Origin: JBCDJG01 sp038748065
Lineage (GTDB): Bacteria > Pseudomonadota > Gammaproteobacteria > Pseudomonadales > Halieaceae
DNA length: 64,000 bases
Assembly: GCA_038748065.1 (NCBI GenBank)
Contig: JBCDJG010000002.1
Location: forward strand, 1-64,000
Reading direction: 5' to 3'
Part shown: positions 1 to 7,449 of the stretch, one piece after another
How positions within the stretch are numbered: the first letter of the stretch is position 1
Layout: every line of letters starts with the position of its first letter
Notes under the pieces: generated by a model
The model's input: the letters and a program-made list of their open reading frames with translations, nothing else
What the model was told of the DNA's origin: nothing
Database searches by the model: none
Made by a program: the position numbers and the translations under genes

Positions 1-368
1 ATGATTTTTTGTTTCAGGGCGAAAACCTGAAGGGCAACGAGTTTCCAACGCAGCCCGCGTTCAATACGTCCATCGGGGGCTCATACGAGTTTGGCCAGGG
101 CTTCCTGGTCACCGTGGATACCATTTACTCCGATTCGTACTTCAGCGGCATCCAGAACGAACCGGGCCAGGAAGTAGATAGCTACTTCGTGACAAACCTG
201 CGCATCGGCTACTCCACTGAGTCCTGGGGGGTATCTGTGACTGCGCAAAACGTCTTTGATGAGGACTACCAGCTAAGCGTTTTCGGTAATACGCTGGGTA
301 GTGATTTTATCAGTGCGACGCCCGGCCAGCCGCGCACGCTTGGAGTCGTGCTTGAGGCCTCGTTCTAG
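1..368 (+). CDS. TonB-dependent receptor, C-terminal fragment (cut by window edge)
   Basis: The reading frame is open from the first bases of the window, so the gene begins upstream; about 121 residues remain. The visible part has amphipathic beta-strands typical of the last strands of a 22-strand outer-membrane barrel, a segment ending NVFDEDY that is common near the end of these receptors, and a terminal phenylalanine expected by the BAM assembly machinery. It would import a ligand across the outer membrane using TonB energy. The ligand cannot be inferred. The following gene is on the opposite strand, so this one ends its transcription unit. Confidence 0.85.
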   Translation, partial: DFLFQGENLKGNEFPTQPAFNTSIGGSYEFGQGFLVTVDTIYSDSYFSGIQNEPGQEVDSYFVTNLRIGYSTESWGVSVTAQNVFDEDYQLSVFGNTLGSDFISATPGQPRTLGVVLEASF

Positions 369-428
369 CGGCTCTCAGGTGAAGCCGGGTTCACGTCACG
401 AGGGCACTACTGCTTAACATGAGCTGCT

Positions 429-1325
429 TCAAGCTTTGAGCAGTGCTTCTATTAAGGGCCCCATCTGCTGGCGATCAAAGGCCAGGGTGGCCTCGTCATC
501 GGGCTCGTAGCTCACGGTTTTGCCGGCGCCGGCAAACATGATCACATCAGGGAAGAAGGGGTGCTGGGCACCATCGCCGATCGGCACTTCCTGTGGTCTA
601 CCAGCCATCTCGAGCCCCATGGCGATGAAGTCCTGCCAAGTGTGGTTTTCATCTCCGATCAGGTAGGACTTGCCGCCTTCGCCGCGTTCCAGCAGATTGG
701 CGGTGGCCTGCGCCAGTGATCGCGAGGTAATGTGGTTGCTGCCTCCCGGTGGAGCAAATACCGGGATGTCCGGCAGTTCGCCTTTTAGGAAGCTGATGTA
801 AGCACTGATGTGCGGCACATCCAGGCCTTCGATGTGGCCCCACACAAAACCGGGGTTCAGGCTGCAGACGCTAAAGCTCTCGTCGCTCAGCGCGCATACC
901 GCCTTTTCGGTGTTGTAGCGCGAAGTTACGTAGGCGGATTTGCCCACCTGGTCTCGCGCTACAATCGGGTAGAAGGTGCTGATGTAGACTGCGCGTTCCA
1001 CGCCCGCCGCCTTGGCCGTGGCAAAGAAGCGCGGCACGGGTATGTCATTGGATGAGGTATAGAACTCTTCTTCCGTCATCGAGCCATCCTGCGGCATGTA
1101 GCGAATATCAGCGGCAGCGGCGAATACCAAGGTGTCGAACGCGCTCAATTGATCGCCGCTGAAGTCGTCATTGACGTAATCACCTTGCATAAAGGGCAGC
1201 GCTGCAAGCATGGGCACTGTGCTGGGCTTGCGCGACATGATCGTTACCTCATGTCCCAGCTTTTGTAACTGTAGGGCAATGTCTCCGCCGATCAGGCCGG
1301 TACCACCGACGACCAATACCTTCAT
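429..1325 (-). CDS. NAD(P)-binding epimerase/dehydratase-like (extended SDR) protein
   Basis: A 298-residue Rossmann protein. The N-terminus is a beta-strand followed by GGTGLIG (residues 7-13), the glycine-rich nucleotide-binding motif of extended short-chain dehydrogenases and NmrA-like proteins. Further on it has the loosely conserved body of that family (YISTFYP around residue 115, a tyrosine near 132) but no clean YxxxK, so catalysis is uncertain. The start has a good ribosome site (GAGGATGAGAG) just before ATG. It follows the NTF2-like gene on the same strand with a 54-bp gap, suggesting co-transcription. Substrate unknown; it could be a reductase, an epimerase or a regulatory NmrA-type protein. 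Confidence 0.75.
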   Translation of the reverse strand: MKVLVVGGTGLIGGDIALQLQKLGHEVTIMSRKPSTVPMLAALPFMQGDYVNDDFSGDQLSAFDTLVFAAAADIRYMPQDGSMTEEEFYTSSNDIPVPRFFATAKAAGVERAVYISTFYPIVARDQVGKSAYVTSRYNTEKAVCALSDESFSVCSLNPGFVWGHIEGLDVPHISAYISFLKGELPDIPVFAPPGGSNHITSRSLAQATANLLERGEGGKSYLIGDENHTWQDFIAMGLEMAGRPQEVPIGDGAQHPFFPDVIMFAGAGKTVSYEPDDEATLAFDRQQMGPLIEALLKA

Positions 1326-1379
1326 GCTCTCATCCTCGTAATATATAAGTTGTAAACGGAACCGAAGCGTCGGCCGCGC

Positions 1380-1817
1380 TTAGATAAAAGACTCAGCCGG
1401 CATACCTTGCTCGGCATCCACGTAGAGCTCGCGCTTAACAAAGCGCCAGGTTCCCGCCTCCTCGGTAAGCGTATCCAAGTAGCGGATGTACATGGTGAAG
1501 CACTCCGGGGCGCCATTTTTGTCGTGGAAATGGTGTGCCGTACAGTAGGTTTCCGTGAGAACTTCATTGCCTTCTCGCGCCACGATGCGCTGCTGCCCCA
1601 GCTGATGGAAGGTGCTGTCGTAGGTATTGAGCACCTGCATAGAAGCTTCAATCTGGTCGATGCCTTCAAGTACGAAGTTGGGAGCGCCGCCGTCTTCGCG
1701 AGCGCCCACCACAAGTGTGGCGGCCGGTGTAAACAGGGCGCGCAGGCGATCAAACTTGCGCCGGTCAATGCCGCTGGCATAGAGCTTGGCCGGCTCGAAC
1801 AGGTCGGTTTCGTTCAT
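1380..1817 (-). CDS. NTF2/SnoaL-like domain protein
   Basis: A 145-residue protein with the alpha+beta cone fold pattern of the NTF2/SnoaL superfamily: N-terminal helices with DRRKFDRLRALFTP, then beta-strands ending in a W-R-F-V-K-R-E-L-Y segment. The family contains isomerases, cyclases, dehydratases and ring-hydroxylating dioxygenase beta subunits as well as binding proteins, so no reaction can be assigned. I chose the ATG at 1817, where the encoded protein begins MNETD, because AGGA precedes it; a longer frame to 1913 adds 32 residues of no family character. It is divergent from the acyl-CoA dehydrogenase pair and shares the strand with the epimerase-like gene. Confidence 0.75.
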   Translation of the reverse strand: MNETDLFEPAKLYASGIDRRKFDRLRALFTPAATLVVGAREDGGAPNFVLEGIDQIEASMQVLNTYDSTFHQLGQQRIVAREGNEVLTETYCTAHHFHDKNGAPECFTMYIRYLDTLTEEAGTWRFVKRELYVDAEQGMPAESFI

Positions 1818-1961
1818 GGCGCTAATCCTGCTTGGTGAGATGGGGTAAGCGCTGTGTAGTGTAGCGCAACGGTTCTGGTCTGCGGTCCAACTATACAGGC
1901 TCGCGCTACGCATGTTTTACCTATACTTTCCGGCTGTTGATACCCCGAGATCAAATGCCCC

Positions 1962-3062
1962 ATGAATTTTGAATTCTCTGAAGAACAGCAGTTCATTCGC
2001 GACCAGGCGCGCAATTTCCTCGCCCAGGAATGCAGCGCCGAGCTGGTGCGCGGTATGCTCGACAGCGACGCGCCCTATCATGAGGGCCTGTGGCGCCAGA
2101 TCGTCGACCTGGGCTGGACGGCCATGGCCGTCCCGGAGGAGTTCGGCGGCCTGGGGTTGGGTTACCTCGAGCTTTGCGTAATAGCCGAGGAACTCGGCCG
2201 CGTAGTAGCCCCAGTGCCCTTTTCCTCCAGCGTTTATCTGGCGACGGAGGCGATCAAATCCTTCGGTAGCCAGGCTCAGAAAGACGCCTACCTGCCAAAG
2301 CTGGCTGCGGGTGAGTTGATCGGCACCCTGGCCGCGAGTGAAGGCCTGGGCGCGCTAGCGGTAAGCACCCTTGTCCGCGATGGCGCCCTGCACGGCGAGA
2401 AGGTGCCTGTGCCAGACGGCGACTGTGCGGACTTTGCCATCGTTCTTGCCAGTAATGAGGCGGGCGGGAATGGCCTCTATATAGTGGACCTGCATCAGCC
2501 GAGTGTGAATCGCAGCACCATCAAAACGGTAGACCCGAGTCGCTCCCAGGCGCGCCTCGTCGCAGAAGGGGCAGCCGCAGATCCGCTCGTTGTCGGTGAG
2601 GGCACGGACGCGGCACTGTCTGAACTGATGGATCGCGCCGCCGTGCTCTTTGCCTTCGAGCAGATCGGCGGCGGCCAGGCAGCTATGGATATGGGCATGG
2701 CCTACACCAAGGAGCGCTATGCCTTCGGCCGGCCGGTGGCCTCCTTCCAGGCCATCAAGCACAAGTTTGCGGATATGTTTACCGCACTGGAGCTGGCGCG
2801 TGCGAACGCTTACTACGGTGCCTGGGCCATTTCCTCAGACGCGCTCGACCTGCCGCTAGCGGCGGCGACCGCACGTGTCTCCGCCACCGACGCCTTCTGG
2901 CTGATCAGCAAGGAAAACATTCAGGCCCACGGCGGCATGGGCTTTACCTGGGAATTCGATTGCCATCTTTACTATCGACGGGCGCAGCTGCTGGCCAGCG
3001 TGATTGGCACCCAGCCCCAATGGAAAGAAGCGCTAGCTGGCCGCCTGCTGGCTGCTGCCTGA
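1962..3062 (+). CDS. Acyl-CoA dehydrogenase family protein, probably the non-catalytic subunit of a pair
   Basis: A 366-residue flavin-dependent acyl-CoA dehydrogenase fold: N-terminal helical domain, PEEFGGLGLG (about residues 58-67), a middle beta domain that is shorter than usual and lacks the usual FAD-contacting ExGxGSD loop, and a C-terminal helical domain with the AHGGMGFTWEFD motif. At the position where isovaleryl-CoA dehydrogenases carry the catalytic glutamate on helix G this protein has Asp224-Arg225, and the alternative YEGT motif is absent. Next to a partner that keeps the glutamate, this fits the alpha2-beta2 heteromeric dehydrogenases known from steroid side-chain degradation (FadE26/FadE27 type). 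Acyl substrate unknown. Confidence 0.85.
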   Translation: MNFEFSEEQQFIRDQARNFLAQECSAELVRGMLDSDAPYHEGLWRQIVDLGWTAMAVPEEFGGLGLGYLELCVIAEELGRVVAPVPFSSSVYLATEAIKSFGSQAQKDAYLPKLAAGELIGTLAASEGLGALAVSTLVRDGALHGEKVPVPDGDCADFAIVLASNEAGGNGLYIVDLHQPSVNRSTIKTVDPSRSQARLVAEGAAADPLVVGEGTDAALSELMDRAAVLFAFEQIGGGQAAMDMGMAYTKERYAFGRPVASFQAIKHKFADMFTALELARANAYYGAWAISSDALDLPLAAATARVSATDAFWLISKENIQAHGGMGFTWEFDCHLYYRRAQLLASVIGTQPQWKEALAGRLLAAA

Positions 3063-3087
3063 GGCCTTAGAAAAGGAGTATACGAGC

Positions 3088-4308
3088 ATGGATTTCAACG
3101 ACACGCCTGAACTCGCGGCCTTCCGCACGGAAGCCCGCGCCTGGCTGGCGGCGAGCGCGGAGCGCCGCACCGACGAGCTGAACATGGGCATGGAAGGCGA
3201 GCAGGCCCTGCTGGAAGGTAAAGACTGGTACAAGAGAAAGGCGGAAGCGGGCCTTTCCTGCCTGAGCTGGCCCAAGGAGTACGGCGGTGCCGGCCTCACC
3301 CAGTTGCACGAAGTGGTGTGGTCACAGGAAGTCGCTAAATACCGCACGCGGGATGCCCAATTTGTGATTGGCATCGGCAACTGCGGCCCCGCCATCATGC
3401 ACTTTGCGCCGGAAGAAGTGCGCCGCGAATTGCTGCCACGCATGGCCAGCGCCGAGGATGTATGGTGCCAGCTATTCAGTGAGCCCAGCGCCGGCTCTGA
3501 CGTGGCCGGTTTGCGTACTCGCGCCGAGCACGACGGCGAAGGCTGGAAGTTAAATGGCCAGAAAATCTGGACCTCAGGCGCGCAGTACTCGGACTATGGC
3601 GTGGTGCTCACCCGCACCGACCCGACCGTATCCAAGTACCGCGGCCTGACCATGTTCATGCTCGACATGCGCCAGCCCGGCGTAGAGGTGCGGCCGATCC
3701 GCCAGATGGACGGCGGCCAGCACTTTAATGAGGTGTTCTTCAACGACGCAAAGATTCCCGATGCTTACCGCCTGGGCGAAGTCGGCGGTGGTTGGACCGC
3801 GGCGCTCACCGTGCTCATGGCCGAGCGGCTCGCCATCAGCGGCATTCAGCCCACAGGCTTCCCGCAGTTCCTGGCGCTGGTGAAATCCCTGGAGCTGAAC
3901 GGCCAGCCCATCGCCGAAGACCCGCTGGTGCGCGAGCGCTTGGCCACCTGGTACAGCCAGTACGCCGGCCTGCAGGCGGCCAACAAGCGCATGGTCACTG
4001 CCGTCGCCAAGGGCGGCATGGCCGGTGCCGAGGCGTCCCTCGGCAAACTGGTGGGCGCAGTGATGAACCAGGAAATCGCCAACTTCGCCTGCCAGCTCTT
4101 CGGCACGGCGGGCATCATCATGGATGACCCCCTCACGCCTGAGTCCTCCCACTTCCAGCAGTCGGTGCTGTTCTCCCCGGGCGTACGCCTTGCGGGCGGC
4201 ACCGATGAGGTCATGCGCAACATCATCGCCGAGCAGGTGCTGGGCCTGCCGCAGGAGCCGCGCGCGGATAAGGGTATGGCCTTCGAAGATATCCCGACGG
4301 GCGGTTAG
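3088..4308 (+). CDS. Acyl-CoA dehydrogenase, probable catalytic subunit of a pair
   Basis: A 406-residue acyl-CoA dehydrogenase that would introduce an alpha,beta double bond into an acyl-CoA, passing electrons through FAD to ETF. It shows PKEYGGAGLT (about 62-71), FSEPSAGSDVAGL (about 130-142) of the FAD/substrate loop, KIWTSGA (about 159-165), and Glu246 in the MAERLAI segment where FadE26 and isovaleryl-CoA dehydrogenases carry their base. The medium-chain YEGT position reads GGTDE, so that glutamate is not used. AGGAG sits 12 bp before ATG. It begins 25 bp after the first dehydrogenase, and its stop overlaps the convergent acyltransferase-like gene by 4 bp. Confidence 0.9.
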   Translation: MDFNDTPELAAFRTEARAWLAASAERRTDELNMGMEGEQALLEGKDWYKRKAEAGLSCLSWPKEYGGAGLTQLHEVVWSQEVAKYRTRDAQFVIGIGNCGPAIMHFAPEEVRRELLPRMASAEDVWCQLFSEPSAGSDVAGLRTRAEHDGEGWKLNGQKIWTSGAQYSDYGVVLTRTDPTVSKYRGLTMFMLDMRQPGVEVRPIRQMDGGQHFNEVFFNDAKIPDAYRLGEVGGGWTAALTVLMAERLAISGIQPTGFPQFLALVKSLELNGQPIAEDPLVRERLATWYSQYAGLQAANKRMVTAVAKGGMAGAEASLGKLVGAVMNQEIANFACQLFGTAGIIMDDPLTPESSHFQQSVLFSPGVRLAGGTDEVMRNIIAEQVLGLPQEPRADKGMAFEDIPTGG

Positions 4309-6077
4309 CCTGGTTTAGCAGGCGGAGAAATTGGCCGTAACCGCTTGATGCCCGCGTCAGTCAGCCGCGAGCGGCTTTTATACAAGAGCTGTTGCTCTTG
4401 CATGGCGTAGCAAGAGGTCGGCGAGCAAAAAGACTGGCTGGTATCCCAGATTCTGGTCTTTGAGTGACGAGTTAACACGTCGTTGACGAGGGCGCGATAG
4501 CGCGACGAGCGCAGCAGCCACTCGCTGGCATTGAAATGACAATCCCAGGCTGGCTCTGCCGGGCCGTATTTCGGCCTGCGCGGTAAGCAGTCTATTGGAT
4601 CTCGTGGCAGCCGCGGCCACTCGAAAACGTAGATCGTTCGCTTTTTCGCGGAAGCAAGCGCCTTCAGCGTCCGATCGAGACCTTCAAGGAAGACGCGCTG
4701 GCTACTGGCGTCAGGGTTTTGGGGATCTTGCAGACTGAGCGAGGCGAGCTTGGCTGAGAAATAGCGGCGACCGTCCATAACGATGTAAACGGTGCTGATC
4801 TCATCGCTTGCCATAATGGCTTTTAATATTTGTTCGGTCGTTGTGGCGCAATTGCGGACCTGTCCGGTTCGCCCCACCTGAATACCGCGCAGTGGTGGGC
4901 AACCGTCTCTACCAAAGCTGATGAGACCCCTCTCCTGAAATCCTGGCGCGTTAGACAGGGCCTCAAACAAGTCTCGTGCGAAGGCGTCCCCTATGATTGC
5001 GCTTTGTGGCTTGGTTCCGTACCTGAGGCAACGCATCGGGAAATCTGGATCGTTGTTGCAGTCGTTGCGCCACCATAAGGCCTTCTCCTCGCGTACGAGC
5101 TGGTCTATGTTCTTGCTGTGCTGGGCGTATCGCTCGGGCAATCCCCCGGTGGCCGCGACCTTGTAGGAGATGGCAAGCATGGCGAGGAGGGAAATCAGCC
5201 CGGAGCCGCAGGCGACCATGGCCGACCGCGTGGCGATCTTCCACGGTAGTATTCTCGCGTTTGCCAGGGCGATAAATGAGGCGGCAGTCAGGCATAAGGC
5301 AAAGCCCGCGATGGGCGAGTAACCGAGCTCCAACGTGCGCCAGAACGAGTGTAGGGGCCAGTACCAGCAATAGATCAGCGCCAGCCCAAGGGTAAGCCGG
5401 TGGGGGGGCGAGAAAAGAGGCGGAGAGGTGTATTGATCCTGCTCTAGGTCGCGTACCCCTTTTAGTAACAGCTGACCGATCCACAATCCCACTAATACCG
5501 CAATCGATGGCAGTAGCACCGAGAGCCAAGTGCTTGGGCTCCTCATGATTGCCCACGTCAGGGTCACCAATGCCGCTAGGCTCGTCGCCGCGGCCAAGCG
5601 CAGCCGCGGCCCAGGCAGGGCGCTGAGTTGGGGAAATAGGATGGCTAGTAGCAGGCCCGGCAAAACAGCGATCACATGCGATAGCGGTGCCAAGGTGAGG
5701 TAGTAGTGCCCAGGCACGCTGGCAGTGGCCTTGTTGTTCATGCCATTTGTCGGTAGCAGGCCGAGCGCGCTTTGCGCGAGCTGAGCAAACTCCAGCGGCC
5801 AGAGCACCCAGTAACCCGCCACCAGAGTGAAACACAGCAACAGGGCCGTTTGCGTCGACACAATGGCAAGTAGTGATACATACTTCCCTTTAAATCCAGG
5901 CGTTTTTTGCAGAGCGGCCTGGTGGCAAGCCAACCATGCGCCGGCTGCCAGGCCGGCAAGAGTAGCGGCGAGGAAGTGTGGTTCAGACGACGTTTCGAAC
6001 AAACAGATTGCCAGAGCCAGTGCGGGCAGGATTGAAAGAAGTGCGTGAACAGTTCTTGATGAAGACGGCGCCATCAT
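4305..6077 (-). CDS. Degenerate AT3-SGNH acyltransferase-like membrane protein
   Basis: A 590-residue protein with about nine or ten hydrophobic segments up to residue 310, followed by a soluble region. The whole matches the order of OafA/OatA-type AT3-SGNH acyltransferases: a loop like AQSALGLL (101-108), the usual H-T-W-S-L stretch replaced by LSHVIAVL (132-139), WYWPLHSF (about 238-245), then an SGNH-like domain. Catalytic residues look lost. The SGNH block-I serine motif GDSHA reads GDAFA (Ser to Ala365), and the terminal DxxH reads SxxR (Ser568, Arg571). The AT3 arginine and histidine of the first helix are also not evident. It lies directly after the ligase-like gene with a 4-bp overlap, so a surface polysaccharide role is likely but catalysis is doubtful. 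Confidence 0.6.
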   Translation of the reverse strand: MMAPSSSRTVHALLSILPALALAICLFETSSEPHFLAATLAGLAAGAWLACHQAALQKTPGFKGKYVSLLAIVSTQTALLLCFTLVAGYWVLWPLEFAQLAQSALGLLPTNGMNNKATASVPGHYYLTLAPLSHVIAVLPGLLLAILFPQLSALPGPRLRLAAATSLAALVTLTWAIMRSPSTWLSVLLPSIAVLVGLWIGQLLLKGVRDLEQDQYTSPPLFSPPHRLTLGLALIYCWYWPLHSFWRTLELGYSPIAGFALCLTAASFIALANARILPWKIATRSAMVACGSGLISLLAMLAISYKVAATGGLPERYAQHSKNIDQLVREEKALWWRNDCNNDPDFPMRCLRYGTKPQSAIIGDAFARDLFEALSNAPGFQERGLISFGRDGCPPLRGIQVGRTGQVRNCATTTEQILKAIMASDEISTVYIVMDGRRYFSAKLASLSLQDPQNPDASSQRVFLEGLDRTLKALASAKKRTIYVFEWPRLPRDPIDCLPRRPKYGPAEPAWDCHFNASEWLLRSSRYRALVNDVLTRHSKTRIWDTSQSFCSPTSCYAMQEQQLLYKSRSRLTDAGIKRLRPISPPAKPG

Positions 6078-7363
6078 TGCCTATGGCCCTTGCTTACGGA
6101 ATCGATCGAACGCCGAGCGTAGGGCTGTGATAGAGCGATCGCAATATAGAGCGCTAGGAGAACCGGCACCCAGTTGCGTTGCAAGGTCAGCTCCAGCGCA
6201 CCGGCAATCAGGAATAGGCAATAGGATTGCCAAACGGCCGCGCTCTCTGGCCGCAATTCGCCTACTGCAGTTGGGCGAAGTGTCTTAAGTATTGCCAGCA
6301 AGACCGCAGATAGCAGCAATAGCCCAACCACGCCCCGTTCGACCAGTGCCTCAATAAATAAGCTGTGTGCCCAGGTGACAAAGCGTCCATCTATGGTCAG
6401 CCAGGAGGGGATAGCATTTCGTGCGACTTCGCTTTGGTAGACCGCCTCGAATTGACCCTGGCCCACGCCCAGCCACGGGCGCTGCCACCATGACTCCGAA
6501 CCGGCATACCACACGGCAAAGCGGCCGTTGTCTGTCAGAGCATTCAAGAATTTCGGTAGAAGCAGCCCACCTTGGTAGAGATCGAGCGCGGTGAAGGTGA
6601 GAGCAAGCGCAAAGGCTGAATGTGGAATGACCCTGAAGGCGCCGGAGATATCGCGCGCTGCAAGAAGCAGCATGAAGAACGCCATAAGGACACATAGCCG
6701 GCTTCCTGACATGCCGATGCCGACCATTGTTGTGAGTAAAGACGCCACCAGCACTGCCTTTATAGTAAGCGACCGGCTGGTTTTGAGACCGAGCAGCGTG
6801 AAGGGCAACAGAATCACCAGCAGCGAAAGATCGTTGGGTACGATCAGTGCAAGCGAACCAATGGTTTCAAGGCGTTCATCTGGCGCCAGCTCTGGATAAA
6901 GGATACTCGCGCGAATAATCAGCACAGACGTCAAAAGCGACAGCACGTTAAGTGCGATCAGGAGCATTTTTTGCAGCTCATCCCCCGCTCTACGTTGTAG
7001 TTCGAACAGCAGCGCGCCGACCAGTGCTGCCGGCACCAGCATCGCCGCTGCCTGTGCGCTGAGAGCAGAATTCTTCGACGTTATGACTGATGCGAGACAG
7101 GCCAGGAGGAAGGCCCCGATTAGTAGCAGGATACTCCTTGGCACCGCGGCTTGCCTGGCCGAGGGCCTGTCGCCATCGAGCGCGAGGGCGAGCGCCGATG
7201 CCAGTAGCGCCGCGATGCTCACTTGAGGTGCTAATGGTAGGGTCAGGCATGCAAGGTAAACAGCCAGTAATGCGCAGGAAATCTGGATGGGCCGGATCAC
7301 TGGCCGCCTGAGTGTTGATGAAAACGAGAAACCACTGTTAGTATTATTCCCTTTGCGCGCCAA
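6074..7363 (-). CDS. O-antigen ligase/polymerase (Wzy_C) family membrane protein
   Basis: A 429-residue polytopic membrane protein with roughly ten to twelve hydrophobic segments and one large periplasmic loop. The loop has the family pattern WWQRPWLGVGQGQFE followed by AHSLFIEALVERGVVG, which is typical of Wzy_C proteins that join or polymerise O-antigen, exopolysaccharide or glycoprotein glycans in the periplasm. The start is uncertain: 7363 is a TTG without a clear ribosome site, and a GTG about 21 codons later, just before the first helix, is an alternative. It is the first gene of a two-gene unit with the AT3-SGNH-like gene. No glycosyltransferases are nearby, so this is not a full O-antigen locus. 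Confidence 0.8.
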   Translation of the reverse strand: MARKGNNTNSGFSFSSTLRRPVIRPIQISCALLAVYLACLTLPLAPQVSIAALLASALALALDGDRPSARQAAVPRSILLLIGAFLLACLASVITSKNSALSAQAAAMLVPAALVGALLFELQRRAGDELQKMLLIALNVLSLLTSVLIIRASILYPELAPDERLETIGSLALIVPNDLSLLVILLPFTLLGLKTSRSLTIKAVLVASLLTTMVGIGMSGSRLCVLMAFFMLLLAARDISGAFRVIPHSAFALALTFTALDLYQGGLLLPKFLNALTDNGRFAVWYAGSESWWQRPWLGVGQGQFEAVYQSEVARNAIPSWLTIDGRFVTWAHSLFIEALVERGVVGLLLLSAVLLAILKTLRPTAVGELRPESAAVWQSYCLFLIAGALELTLQRNWVPVLLALYIAIALSQPYARRSIDSVSKGHRQ

Positions 7364-7449
7364 AAATTAGACGCGCTCAAAAGTGTGCCCAGAAAGTCTC
7401 GGTAGGTCGTACCGGGATTGTAGTGCAGTAAAGGAGTCGAGGCGCCCCG

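Noticed and set aside
4963..5835. A 290-codon frame on the same strand as the AT3-SGNH-like gene
   Set aside because: Arg/Pro/Ala-rich product with no membrane pattern; the alternative frame gives consistent membrane helices and an SGNH-like domain.
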